The position numbers and the translations under genes were made by a program. The notes under the pieces were generated by a model that was not told where the DNA came from, made no database searches, and worked only from the letters and a program-made list of their open reading frames with translations. A DNA stretch of 64,000 bases from Brevundimonas sp. Root1279. GTDB lineage: Bacteria > Pseudomonadota > Alphaproteobacteria > Caulobacterales > Caulobacteraceae. Where the stretch lies: the NCBI RefSeq assembly GCF_001425945.1, contig NZ_LMEB01000004.1, forward strand, positions 1 through 64,000, in the 5' to 3' direction. Every line of letters starts with the position of its first letter. Within the stretch, counting starts at the first letter, position 1. Positions 33,501-42,100 of this stretch are shown here, one piece after another.

Positions 33501-35027
33501 CCCCGAGACAACGACAAGAAGCCGCGCCCGCGTCAAGACGACAGCCGCGACGGCCCCCGCAAACCCTACGTCAAGCGCGCCGAGGGCGGCGACGACCGCG
33601 GCCCGCCCAAGGGCGGCAAATCCTTCGGCAAACCGGGCGGCAAGCCGTTCGCCAAGGACGGCAAGCCCTTCTCGAAGGACGGCAAGCCGGGGCCGAAGGT
33701 CGACGAGGCGCCCAAGCGCAGCGAACGCATCGCCAAGGCCATGGCCCGGGCGGGCATCGCCTCGCGCCGTGAGGTCGAGCGCCTGATCGGCCTCGGCAAG
33801 GTGGCGGTGAACGGCAAGATTCTCGACACGCCGGCCACCTTGGTGACGCGCGACGACGTCATCACCGTCGACGGAAAGCCGATCGGCGCGGCCCAGGCGA
33901 CGCGTGTCTGGCGCTACCACAAGCCCGCCGGCCTGGTGACCTCGCACGGCGACCCGCAGGGCCGCCCGACCGTCTTCGACGCCCTGCCGAGCGGCCTGCC
34001 GCGGGTGATCTCGGTCGGCCGCCTCGACCTGAACACCGAAGGCCTGCTGCTGCTGACCAACGACGGCGAGCTGAGCCGGGCGCTGGAGCTGCCTTCGACC
34101 GAACTGGTGCGCCAGTACCGCGCCCGGGCGCGCGGCCGCGTCACCCAGGCCGAGCTGGACAAGCTGAAGGACGGCGTGACCGCCGACGGCGTCCACTACG
34201 GCCCCATCGAGGCCAAGCTCGATAAGGCCAAGGACGCGGGGGAGACGGAGGGCCGCGGCCCTGCCAACCTGTGGATCAGCGTATCGATCACCGAGGGCAA
34301 GAACCGGGAGGTCCGCAAGGTGCTGGAAAGCATCGGCCTGACCGTGAACCGGCTGATCCGCCTGGCCTATGGGCCGTTCCAGCTCGGCACCCTGCCGATT
34401 GGATCGGTGGAAGAGGTCGGTCCGCGGGTGATCCGCGAGCTGTTGGCCCAGCATATCCGCCCCGAGAACCTGCCGACCGGCAACACCGTCTCCACCCCGG
34501 CGCCGATCCCGGGCCGCCGCACCTCGGCGCCGATCATCAAGGGCTCCTCGGGCTCGGCGATGTCGGATCCGTCGCGCAAGCCGAGCCGCGTCCGCGCCGC
34601 TGACGCCGCCGCCGAGTCGGCGACAGACCGGGCCTCGCGTCCGCCGAAAAAGGCCGGCTGGGCCAAGGCGACGCCGAAGTTCGAGCACTCCAAGACCTTC
34701 AAGCCGCGCGAGCGCACCGCGCCGCGGCTGGCGGACGGCGAAGAGCGCGGGGACCGGCCGAAGCGTCCGTTCAAGCCGCGCGAGGATCAGTTCATCGACA
34801 AGCCGCGCGGCGCGCGCCCGGCGGCCCGGTCGGATAGCGGCCGTTCGTTCGGCGGCAAGCCGGCGGCGGACGGCGACCGGCCCAAGCGGCCGTTCAAGCC
34901 GCGTGAAGGCGGGGCCTCGGCGTCGAGCTTCAAGCCGCGCGGGGGCGGCACGCGCAGCAACCCGCCGGGCGGTTCGCGTCCGGGCGGCAAGGGCGGTCCG
35001 CGGGGCGGGCCGCGCGGCGACCGCTAA
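33489..35027 (+). CDS. RluB/RsuA-family pseudouridine synthase with long charged tails
   Basis: This 512-residue protein has a basic, low-complexity N-terminal tail (about 1-75), an S4 RNA-binding domain (RIAKAMARAGIASRREVERL) and the catalytic domain with the Asp signature VGRLDLNTEGLLLLTNDGEL. RVTQAELDKLKDGV and EGKNREVRKVLESIGL close the core. A C-terminal tail of some 170 residues is rich in Lys, Arg, Pro and Gly and repeats the block KRPFKPRE. RluB modifies 23S rRNA near position 2605; exact specificity is inferred. The ATG at 33489 lies inside the start of divergent tadA. The frame is open further upstream but is not family-like. Confidence 0.9.
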   Translation: MVSHPRDNDKKPRPRQDDSRDGPRKPYVKRAEGGDDRGPPKGGKSFGKPGGKPFAKDGKPFSKDGKPGPKVDEAPKRSERIAKAMARAGIASRREVERLIGLGKVAVNGKILDTPATLVTRDDVITVDGKPIGAAQATRVWRYHKPAGLVTSHGDPQGRPTVFDALPSGLPRVISVGRLDLNTEGLLLLTNDGELSRALELPSTELVRQYRARARGRVTQAELDKLKDGVTADGVHYGPIEAKLDKAKDAGETEGRGPANLWISVSITEGKNREVRKVLESIGLTVNRLIRLAYGPFQLGTLPIGSVEEVGPRVIRELLAQHIRPENLPTGNTVSTPAPIPGRRTSAPIIKGSSGSAMSDPSRKPSRVRAADAAAESATDRASRPPKKAGWAKATPKFEHSKTFKPRERTAPRLADGEERGDRPKRPFKPREDQFIDKPRGARPAARSDSGRSFGGKPAADGDRPKRPFKPREGGASASSFKPRGGGTRSNPPGGSRPGGKGGPRGGPRGDR

Positions 35028-35042
35028 GCTCCGGAGCCTGCC

Positions 35043-35459
35043 ATGAGCGACCAACGCCTGTCCGGCCGTTGCCTGTGCGGAGCGGTGACCTTCACGGCCA
35101 CGCCCAAGGGCGGCATGCACGCCTGCCACTGCGAGACCTGCCGGCGCTGGTCGGGCGGGGTCTATCTGAGCGTGGCTTGCGAGACCGTCGAGGTCGCCAA
35201 CCCCGAGGCGGTGGCGGTCTTTGACTCGTCCGAATGGGCCGACCGCCGGTTCTGCCGCAGCTGCGGCTCGACCCTGTTCTGGACGCTGAAGGGCGGCGGG
35301 CTGACGGCGGTGTCGGTGCAGGCGTTCGACGATCCGTCGGCCTTCGCCTTCGAGGACGAGATCTTCATCGAGGCCAAGCCGTCCAACTACGACTTCGCGG
35401 GCGATCGGCCGCGGCGGACGGGCGCCGAGGTGATGGCCCAGTTCGGGGGCGAGGACTGA
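35043..35459 (+). CDS. GFA-family (glutathione-dependent formaldehyde-activating-like) protein
   Basis: This 138-residue protein has the zinc-binding pattern of the GFA family: GRCLCGAVTF, CHCETCRRWSGG and FCRSCGSTLFW. Members bind zinc through these cysteines; only some act on the glutathione-formaldehyde adduct, so the substrate is unknown here. It is two bases upstream of the rsmD start and 15 after the pseudouridine synthase gene, giving a likely three-gene unit. Confidence 0.9.
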   Translation: MSDQRLSGRCLCGAVTFTATPKGGMHACHCETCRRWSGGVYLSVACETVEVANPEAVAVFDSSEWADRRFCRSCGSTLFWTLKGGGLTAVSVQAFDDPSAFAFEDEIFIEAKPSNYDFAGDRPRRTGAEVMAQFGGED

Positions 35460-35461
35460 GC

Positions 35462-36037
35462 ATGCGCATCGTCGCTGGAAGCTTGAAGGGCCGGGCCATC
35501 GTCGCGCCGGAGGGGCAGGGCACGCGCCCGACCTCCGACCGCGCCCGCCAGGCCATCTTCAATGTCCTGGAACACGCCGCCTGGGCCGAGTCGCTGGAGG
35601 GGGCGCGGGTCATCGACCTGTACGCCGGGTCGGGCGCCCTGGGCTTCGAGGCGATCAGCCGCGGCGCCGCCTTCGCCCTGTTCGTCGAGATCGACGACGA
35701 GGCCCGCGGCTCAATCCGCGAGAACGCCGACGCCTACGGTCTGATGGGCCGGACGCGGGTGCACCGGCGCAGCGCCACGGACCTGGGCGTGCGCCCGGGT
35801 TCGGACGGCGAGGCGTTCGATCTGGCTTTCCTGGATCCGCCCTACCGCAAGGGTCTGGGTGAACAGACCCTGGTCCGGCTGCTGGAGGGCAATTGGCTAA
35901 AGCCGGGCGCCGTGGTGGTGTTCGAGCGCGGCTCGGACGAGCCGGAGATCGACACGCCCGGCTATGAGCGGCTGGACGCGCGCGACTACGGCGCAGCGCG
36001 GGTGCTGTTTCTCAGAGTGTCACCAGCTTTGAGCTGA
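35462..36037 (+). CDS. rsmD: 16S rRNA (guanine966-N2)-methyltransferase RsmD
   Basis: This 191-residue SAM-dependent enzyme methylates G966 of 16S rRNA. Signatures are MRIVAGSLKGRAIVAPEG, TRPTSDRARQAIFNVLEH, the SAM motif VIDLYAGSGALGFEAISRGA and the catalytic FLDPPYRKGL. The ATG at 35462 is used. Its last 26 bases overlap the convergent gene at 36012. Confidence 0.95.
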   Translation: MRIVAGSLKGRAIVAPEGQGTRPTSDRARQAIFNVLEHAAWAESLEGARVIDLYAGSGALGFEAISRGAAFALFVEIDDEARGSIRENADAYGLMGRTRVHRRSATDLGVRPGSDGEAFDLAFLDPPYRKGLGEQTLVRLLEGNWLKPGAVVVFERGSDEPEIDTPGYERLDARDYGAARVLFLRVSPALS

Positions 36038-36677
36038 GACCCGGTTGACGAACGGCCGGGGCGGCGTCGGTTCGTCGCCTGGCTTCGCGCAGCAGGCGAC
36101 GGCGTTCGGCGCGGCTGGATGGGGGCGACTCGTCGGGCGGAAAATGTGCACTCGAAAAAGTGGAGTGCACATCGTGCACTTTTTCGGCCGGCCCGGGCGC
36201 GGGCAGGGCGGCGGTCCGGGGGGTGATAGGGGCGGTGGCGGCGAGGAGGCGGGCGTCCTCCACCCGTTCGTCCTCCTCACGTTCGGCGGCCAGCAGGGCG
36301 GCGACCTCGGCGCGGGTCCGTCCGGGGAAGAGTTCGGCGTCCAGGGCGGCGTCCTCCGCCCGCATCTCGAGCCAAAGGCGACGCCAGCGGGCGGCCTCGA
36401 CCGCCTTGCCCTGGTCCAGGGCCTGGACGAAGCGCAGGTAGGCCATCTCCAACTGATCGTCGGAGGTGACGTCGTCATAGATGGCCAGGTCCAGGTCGCC
36501 GGGCGCCGGATCGTCCTGGTCGATGCGCCGCCAGCCTTGCCTGCGGGCGCGGCGCCGGAAGGCTGACAGGCCAAGGTCATATCGGCGGCACACCGCGGCG
36601 GCGTCGAGGCCCGCGAGATAGTCGTCCCGCGCCTGCGCCCAGGTTTCCGGAGATCGGATGCGATAGGTCTCGGTCAT
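36012..36677 (-). CDS. Uncharacterised protein with N-terminal helix-turn-helix-like region
   Basis: This 221-residue protein begins with a segment that reads like a short helix-turn-helix (WAQARDDYLAGLDAAAVCRR, then a basic FRRRARRQGWRR). A helical, acidic middle (about 65-140) and a charged, probably disordered C-terminus follow. The organisation recalls small DNA-binding adaptors, but no family is recognised. The 3' part contains strong DNA dyads (36146-36186) that fall inside the codons for VHDVHSTFSS. It overlaps the end of rsmD by 26 bases and is 27 bases from the phosphatase gene upstream. Confidence 0.65.
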   Translation of the reverse strand: MTETYRIRSPETWAQARDDYLAGLDAAAVCRRYDLGLSAFRRRARRQGWRRIDQDDPAPGDLDLAIYDDVTSDDQLEMAYLRFVQALDQGKAVEAARWRRLWLEMRAEDAALDAELFPGRTRAEVAALLAAEREEDERVEDARLLAATAPITPRTAALPAPGPAEKVHDVHSTFSSAHFPPDESPPSSRAERRRLLREARRRTDAAPAVRQPGLSSKLVTL

Positions 36678-36704
36678 GGCCGGGGACCTTAGCGGTTGGA
36701 TGCG

Positions 36705-37184
36705 TCAGGAACGGTCGTAGGGCCTGAAGCGCTCGACGAGGCCGCGCGCCGCAGCCGTCACCTCGGCCCAGGTGACGTCGAAGCCGGCCTCGTCGCCGAA
36801 CCAGGGGTCGGTCACGCCCTGGCCTGCGCGGCCCTGGACGTGGTCGAGCAGCAGGCTGAGCTCGGCGGTGGCGTCGGCGGGGGCCAGCTTCCGGAGGTTG
36901 GCAAGGTTGTCGTGGTCCAGCGCGATCACATGGGTGAAGTGCCGGAAGTCGGCGGGCCGCACCTGCCGCGCCCGCAGGCCCGAGATGTCGACCCCATTCC
37001 GCCTGGCCACGGCGATCGCGCGCCAGTCCGGCGGCTCGCCCGCGTGCCAGTTCCCGGTGCCGGCGGAGTCGACCTCGATGTCGAGGTTTAGACGCGCGGC
37101 CTCGGCGCGCAGGGCGCCTTCGGCGAGGGGCGAGCGACAGATGTTGCCGAGGCAGACAAAGAGGACTGACGGTATCTGACTCAA
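36705..37184 (-). CDS. Low-molecular-weight protein-tyrosine phosphatase
   Basis: This 159-residue phosphatase has the active-site loop VCLGNICRSPLAEG (C-x5-R) near the N-terminus and the general acid in TDPWFGDEAGF. DSAGTGNWHAGEPPDWRA is typical of the family. The only start in frame ahead of the active site is TTG at 37184; there is no ATG or GTG before an upstream stop at 37212. The target is unknown; relatives act on tyrosine kinases or arsenate. Confidence 0.88.
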   Translation of the reverse strand: MSQIPSVLFVCLGNICRSPLAEGALRAEAARLNLDIEVDSAGTGNWHAGEPPDWRAIAVARRNGVDISGLRARQVRPADFRHFTHVIALDHDNLANLRKLAPADATAELSLLLDHVQGRAGQGVTDPWFGDEAGFDVTWAEVTAAARGLVERFRPYDRS

Positions 37185-37255
37185 TCTTGCAACCTGTGCG
37201 GGAGGGCGGCACTACTGGGCGTGCGGGCTAACGGCTCGAACCATCGGGGGACATC

Positions 37256-37543
37256 ATGCGTACCAGATTGGCGAAGGGGGCGGCTATGGTCTGCGCCATG
37301 GCGTGTTTTGCAGCCGGCGGGGCCTGGGCGCAGTCGCAGCGGTCTATGGTCGGCGAACTGGTCCTGGTCGGAGGCCATCCTGAGTGGCGGTCGGGCTGCT
37401 CGAGGCCGGGCCGGGCCCGATCGGACTGGGAGAAGCGTCGCCACGATGCGGATGTCGCGGCCTATAGCGACTGCGTGAACCGACGGGCGCGCGCCGCCGA
37501 GCAGACGATAGCGACCGGTCGGGCGAGAGAGATCTCCGGGTGA
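37256..37543 (+). CDS. Small exported protein of unknown function
   Basis: This 95-residue protein has a signal peptide (MVCAMACFAAGGAWA, cleavage after AWA). The mature part of about 70 residues is charged, with two cysteines (SGCSRPG and YSDCVNR) that may pair. No family is recognised. GGGG lies six bases upstream of the ATG. Its TGA stop directly abuts the stop of convergent mutL. Confidence 0.6.
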   Translation: MRTRLAKGAAMVCAMACFAAGGAWAQSQRSMVGELVLVGGHPEWRSGCSRPGRARSDWEKRRHDADVAAYSDCVNRRARAAEQTIATGRAREISG

Positions 37544-39439
37544 TCACCGGCGTCCGAACAGCTTCTCCAGATCGTTCAGCTTGAGCTCCACATAGGTCGG
37601 CCGGCCGTGGTTGCACTGCCCGCTGTGCGGCGTGGCCTCCATCTGTCTCAGCAGCGCATTCATCTCCGGCGCTGACAGCACGCGGCCGGCGCGGACGCTC
37701 CCGTGGCAGGCCATCGTCCCGCACACCTCGCCGAGGCGTTCGCTGAGGGCGAGCGCGGCGCCGTGTTCGGCCAGGTCGTCGGCGATGTCGCGGACCAGGC
37801 CCTGGACGTCCGTGTCGCCGAGCAGGGCGGGGGTTTCGCGGACCAGGACGGCGCCGGCGCCGAAGGCTTCGAGGATCAGGCCGAGCTGGGCCAGTTCGTC
37901 GGCGCGGGCGGCGACACGGTCGGCGTCGGCGGGGTCGAGCTCGACCACCTCGGGGGTGAGCAGGGCCTGGCGGGCGACCGAGCCGGCGGCCATCTGGGCC
38001 TTCATCCGCTCGTAGACGAGACGCTCGTGGGCGGCGTGCTGGTCGACCACGACGAGGCCGTCGCGGGTCTGGGCGACGATATAGGTGCCGTGCAGCTGGG
38101 CCCTGGCGGCGCCGAGGGGGAGGTCGATCTCGGCGGGGGCGAGGGGCGAGGGGCGAGGATCGAGGGAAGGGTCGAGGGTCGAGGGTTGAGGGTCGAGGGT
38201 TTCGACGCGCGCGCTGCGGTCGTTCAGGCCGGGGATGATCTGGGCGGATTGTGACGCTGGGGCGGCCCAGGCCTGCCAGCCGGACCAGCCTTGCGCCATG
38301 TCGCTGAACCCCTCGACCCTCGCCCCTCGCCCCTCGACCCCCGGCAGTCCGGTGTGCGGGCGGAAGCCGGCCAGGGCGTCGGCGGCGACCGTGGTCGAGG
38401 CGCGGTGGCCGGCGGCGGCGAGGGCGTGGCGCAGGGCGCCGACGATCAGGCCGCGCACCAGGGCCGGGTCGCGGAAGCGCACCTCGGCCTTGGCCGGGTG
38501 GACGTTCACGTCGACGTACAGCGGGTCGATGTCGAGGAAGAGGACGGCGGCCGGGTGCCGGTCGCGGGCCAGGAAGTCGGCATAGGCGCCGCGCAGCGCG
38601 CCCTGCAGCAGGCGGTCCTTCACCGGGCGGCCGTTGACGAACAGGTACTGGTGGGCGGCGTTGCCTCGCGAATAGGTGGGCAGGCCGGCGTAGCCCGACA
38701 GGCGCACGCCGTCGCGCTCCTGGTCGATCAGCAGGGCGTTGGCCTCGAAGTCGCGGCCGAGCAGGGCGGCTAGGCGCTTGAGTCGGCCGGCGTCGCCCGG
38801 ATGTTCGGCGGGCAGGCGCAGGGTGGTCTTGCCGTCGAGGTCTAGGGTGAAGGCGACGCCCTCGTGGGCCATGGCCTGCCGCTTGATCTCGTCCGAGATG
38901 GCCATGGCCTCCGAGCGCTCGGACTTCATGAATTTCAGGCGGGCGGGCGTGGCGTAGAACAGGTCGCGGACCTCGACCCTTGCGCCGTGGGGGCCGGGGA
39001 AGCCGGACGGGGCCACCGGGCGCTGGTCGCCGCCCTCGACGGTGATCGAATGGGCGTCGCCGGGAGCTTCCCCGTTCTCTGGCTTGGGCCGGCTGGTGAT
39101 GGTCAGGCGGGCGACAGAGCCGATCGACGGCAGGGCCTCGCCACGGAAGCCGAGGGTGTGGATGCGCAGCAGGTCGACGTCGCCGGCGTCATCGGGCTCG
39201 AGCTTGGAGGTGGCATGGCGCTCGACCGCCAGGGCCAGCTGGTCGGCGGCCATGCCGTGCCCGTCGTCGGCGATCAGAATGCGGCTGAGGCCCCCGCCGT
39301 CGGCCTGGATCTCGATCCGGCGCGCGCCTGCGTCCAGGGCGTTCTCGACCAGCTCCTTGATGGCGCTGGACGGTCGCTCGACCACCTCGCCGGCGGCGAT
39401 GCGGTTGACGGTTTCGGGGGGGAGGCGGCGGATGGGCAT
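37544..39439 (-). CDS. mutL: DNA mismatch repair protein MutL
   Basis: This 631-residue protein couples MutS recognition to strand incision. The N-terminal GHKL ATPase has [22 protein letters not shown] and [15 protein letters not shown]. The C-terminal domain carries the endonuclease motif [12 protein letters not shown] (DQHAx2Ex4E) plus ACHGSVRAG and [11 protein letters not shown], so it is the nicking type found where MutH is absent. The linker (about 365-450) is encoded by a palindromic array of 7-bp repeats, giving a proline- and leucine-rich stretch with STLDPS-type repeats. The conserved domains on both sides stay in frame. Confidence 0.96.
   Translation of the reverse strand: MPIRRLPPETVNRIAAGEVVERPSSAIKELVENALDAGARRIEIQADGGGLSRILIADDGHGMAADQLALAVERHATSKLEPDDAGDVDLLRIHTLGFRGEALPSIGSVARLTITSRPKPENGEAPGDAHSITVEGGDQRPVAPSGFPGPHGARVEVRDLFYATPARLKFMKSERSEAMAISDEIKRQAMAHEGVAFTLDLDGKTTLRLPAEHPGDAGRLKRLAALLGRDFEANALLIDQERDGVRLSGYAGLPTYSRGNAAHQYLFVNGRPVKDRLLQGALRGAYADFLARDRHPAAVLFLDIDPLYVDVNVHPAKAEVRFRDPALVRGLIVGALRHALAAAGHRASTTVAADALAGFRPHTGLPGVEGRGARVEGFSDMAQGWSGWQAWAAPASQSAQIIPGLNDRSARVETLDPQPSTLDPSLDPRPSPLAPAEIDLPLGAARAQLHGTYIVAQTRDGLVVVDQHAAHERLVYERMKAQMAAGSVARQALLTPEVVELDPADADRVAARADELAQLGLILEAFGAGAVLVRETPALLGDTDVQGLVRDIADDLAEHGAALALSERLGEVCGTMACHGSVRAGRVLSAPEMNALLRQMEATPHSGQCNHGRPTYVELKLNDLEKLFGRR
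38136..38340. repeat. Inverted pair of 7-bp repeat arrays inside mutL
   Basis: Plus-strand positions 38136-38196 hold eight near-identical heptamers of the GGNNCGA type (GGGGCGA x3, GGATCGA, then after GGGAA, GGGTCGA x2, GGGTTGA, GGGTCGA). Positions 38313-38340 hold four complementary heptamers (TCGACCC, TCGCCCC x2, TCGACCC). The arms could pair across a 116-bp centre. The same architecture occurs at 51126 and 52425. Confidence 0.85.
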
Positions 39440-39484
39440 GGATTCGGAAGTATGGAGCCTTCGACGTCAGGGAAGAAGCGTCGC

Positions 39485-39508
39485 TTGGCCTCCATCCACG
39501 GCTAGGTC
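39485..39508 (+). promoter_or_regulatory. Promoter of the TPR gene
   Basis: TTGGCC (39485-39490), 10 bases and GCTAGGTC (39501-39508) fit the Caulobacter housekeeping consensus. It lies 33 bases before the ATG at 39541, in the gap divergent from mutL. Confidence 0.45.
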
Positions 39509-39540
39509 ATTGTGTCCCCCGGGGAATGGGGAGAGACGAC

Positions 39541-41238
39541 ATGCGCGGCTGGCTTCTATGCGGCGTCGCCGGGGCGACCATCCTGTTCGGACCTTCGGCG
39601 GTCGCCGACTCGACGACCGAACGGGACGTGATGGATCTGATCGAGCGGCCGCAGATCTGCGGACCGGGCGGGTCGGCGCTCGACGGGGCGCCCGTGGCCG
39701 ACATGGTCATGGTCGACGGCTTCGGGACCGGGGGCTTCCAGGTCGACACCGACAGCCCGCTGGCCCAGGCCTGGTTCGATCACGGGGTGAAGCTGCGCTG
39801 GGCCTTTCAGCATTCGGAATCCGTGCGGGCCTTCCAGAAGGCGCGGCTGCTGGATCCGGAGTGCGGCATGTGCGCCTGGGGCGAGGCCTGGGCCTTGGGG
39901 GCGAACCTGAACGGCGGCGGCAACGACGACGCCAGCCAGAGGGCGGCGCTGAAGGCGGCGCGAGACGCGCGGCGGCTGGCCCGCGACGCCACACCGATGC
40001 AGCGGCAGATGATCGACGCCCTGGTGCAGCGCTATTCGGGCGTCAAATCCACCCGCGCCCGGCGCTTCGCGGAGGGTATGGACCGCATCGCCCGCGCCAA
40101 TCCGGACGACGTGGCCGTGGCGGCGATCACCGCCGACGCCTGGATGATCAAGGTCGACGACTGGTGGGACGATGACGGCAAGGCCGCCGACCCGGGCATC
40201 ACGCGCGCCATGACCATCCTGGAGCAGGCGCTGGCGAAGAGCCCGGACGATCCGGGGGCGATCCATCTCTACATCCACCTGACCGAATGGTCGGACGACC
40301 CGCACAAGGCCATTCCTTATGGCGAGCGGCTGGCGGCCCTGGCGCCGGGGGCCAGCCACCTGGTGCACATGCCGTCGCACACCTTCTATCGCGTCGGACG
40401 ATACCGAGATGCCATGATGTCCAACGTCAACGCCGTGGCGCTGGACCTGAGCTACGACGAGCAGGCGCGGCCGCCCGGCGGGGTGAAGGGCATGCCGCTG
40501 CACGGCCACAACGTCCATTTCGGCATGGGCGGGGCCCTGATGGCCGGCGGGGCCGAGGAGGGTATCAAGCTCGCCGACTGGTTCCTGCGGACCTATCCCG
40601 ATCCGTCGCCGGACAACGTCTGGCGGCAGATGGTCACCAACAACGCCTACGCCGTCTACGGGCGGTTCGGCTCGCCGGCGCAGATCGCGGCGCTGAAGGA
40701 GCCAGCGGCGGCCCTGCCGATGCTGCGCGTGAGCTGGCGCTATGCGCGGGGCGAGGCGGCGGCGCGGGCGGAGGACGCGGCGGCCGTGCGGGCCGAGGCG
40801 CGCGCCATCGCCGAACTGCGCGCCAGCGCCGGCTTCAAGACCGAGCCGAAGCCGGATGACCAGTCGGTCTTCACGGAGCTGTCGCAACGTATCCTGGAGG
40901 GCCGGGCGGCGATGATCGAGGGCGACCACGCCGCCGCGATCGCGGCCTTCACCCGGGCCGCCGAGATCCAGGCCTCGGGCGAGGAGGGCGGCGATCCGCC
41001 GGTGATCTGGTATCCGACCCGCCGCAGCCTGGCCGCGGCCCTGCTGGCGTCCGGCGACGCCGCGGCGGCGCGCGCCAAGGTGCTGGAGCTGATCGAGGAC
41101 TGGCCGAACGACCCCTACAGCTACTTCGTCCTGGCCCGCGCCGAGGCGGCGCTGGGCGATGAGACGGCGGCGGCCGAGGCGCTGCGTCGCTCGCGGATCG
41201 AATGGATCGGCGGCGAGATGGACCTGAAGCTGGCCTAG
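39541..41238 (+). CDS. Exported tetratricopeptide-repeat protein
   Basis: This 565-residue protein has a signal peptide (MRGWLLCGVAGATILFG, cleavage after AVA) and a helical-repeat body. The region LAQAWFDHGVKLRWAFQHSE opens a TPR-like array, and CGMCAWGEAWALG holds a CxxC. His-rich stretches (SHLVHMPSHTFYRVGRY and LHGHNVHFG) suggest a ligand or metal site but no enzyme family is evident. TPR motifs return near the C-terminus (FTRAAEIQA, VLARAEAALG). The ATG at 39541, preceded by gggaga, is used; another lies five codons upstream. It ends six bases from the convergent DsbA-like gene. Confidence 0.82.
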   Translation: MRGWLLCGVAGATILFGPSAVADSTTERDVMDLIERPQICGPGGSALDGAPVADMVMVDGFGTGGFQVDTDSPLAQAWFDHGVKLRWAFQHSESVRAFQKARLLDPECGMCAWGEAWALGANLNGGGNDDASQRAALKAARDARRLARDATPMQRQMIDALVQRYSGVKSTRARRFAEGMDRIARANPDDVAVAAITADAWMIKVDDWWDDDGKAADPGITRAMTILEQALAKSPDDPGAIHLYIHLTEWSDDPHKAIPYGERLAALAPGASHLVHMPSHTFYRVGRYRDAMMSNVNAVALDLSYDEQARPPGGVKGMPLHGHNVHFGMGGALMAGGAEEGIKLADWFLRTYPDPSPDNVWRQMVTNNAYAVYGRFGSPAQIAALKEPAAALPMLRVSWRYARGEAAARAEDAAAVRAEARAIAELRASAGFKTEPKPDDQSVFTELSQRILEGRAAMIEGDHAAAIAAFTRAAEIQASGEEGGDPPVIWYPTRRSLAAALLASGDAAAARAKVLELIEDWPNDPYSYFVLARAEAALGDETAAAEALRRSRIEWIGGEMDLKLA

Positions 41239-41244
41239 GTCCGG

Positions 41245-42069
41245 CTAGGAGGCCTTGGCCGCGCGGATCGCCTTGTCGATCTCGCGCGGTTCGATGGTCG
41301 CGCTGGCCTTGCCGTTGACGAAGAAGGTCGGCGTGCCGACGAGGCCCATGGCCGTGGCCGAGGTCTGGATGTCGGCCAGTTGGCGGGCGATTTCCGGTCC
41401 TGACATGGCGGCCGTCGCGGCGGGCAGGGCGACACCGTGCTCAGCCAGGATGCGCTCGATGGCCTCTTCGGACAGGTCCGGCTCGGCCATCAGGGCCTGG
41501 AAGACCGGCAGGTATTTGCCCTGCTGGTGCGCGGCCATGGCGGCGCGGGCGGCGTGGTGCGAGACGCCGTCGGGGCCGCGGTCGAGGATCGGCCAGTCCT
41601 TGAAGACGAAGCGGACGTCCGGGTGGGCCTGCATCAGGCGCAGCACCTCGGGCGCGGTGGCCTTGCAGCCCGGGCAGCGGAAGTCGAAGAACTCGACCAC
41701 GGTGACCTTGGCGTCAGCCGGGCCGAAGCTGGGGTCCTGCGGATCAATGGCCAGCAGGGCCGGATTGGCGGCGACGCGGGCGGTGATGTCCTGGGCGGAC
41801 TTGTGGTTGTCGACCAGCTGTTGCTGCTGGGCCTTGGCGTTCAGGGCGTCGCTGACTTCCTGAAGCACTTCGGGATTGCGCAGCAGATAGGCGCGAACGC
41901 GGCTGTCGAAGTCGGTCCCGCGGGCGTAGGGGGCGACCGCAACCACCAGGGCCAGGGCCGCGACCGCCAGCGCCGACGTCCCCGCACGGTCGCCGGTCAG
42001 GTAGCGGCGGAACGGCGAAGGCTTGGTCTCGGGCGTAGCGTCGGGCGTCGGCTGGGGCGCGTCGGTCAT
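41245..42069 (-). CDS. DsbA/DsbG-like thioredoxin-fold protein, membrane anchored
   Basis: This 274-residue protein has a short cytoplasmic N-terminus, one membrane helix (about 33-50, ALAVAALALVVAVAP), a helical region and a thioredoxin fold. The active site is FFDFRCPGCKATAP (CPGC), and the cis-proline loop is GTPTFFVNG. It resembles ScsC/BdbD-type disulfide oxidoreductases that act in the periplasm. The ATG at 42069 is used. It follows the M48 peptidase gene by 31 bases in the rne-M48-dsbA leftward unit. Confidence 0.9.
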   Translation of the reverse strand: MTDAPQPTPDATPETKPSPFRRYLTGDRAGTSALAVAALALVVAVAPYARGTDFDSRVRAYLLRNPEVLQEVSDALNAKAQQQQLVDNHKSAQDITARVAANPALLAIDPQDPSFGPADAKVTVVEFFDFRCPGCKATAPEVLRLMQAHPDVRFVFKDWPILDRGPDGVSHHAARAAMAAHQQGKYLPVFQALMAEPDLSEEAIERILAEHGVALPAATAAMSGPEIARQLADIQTSATAMGLVGTPTFFVNGKASATIEPREIDKAIRAAKAS

Positions 42070-42100
42070 GCGGTCTCTCGGTAGGCGAAAGGGGTAGAAA

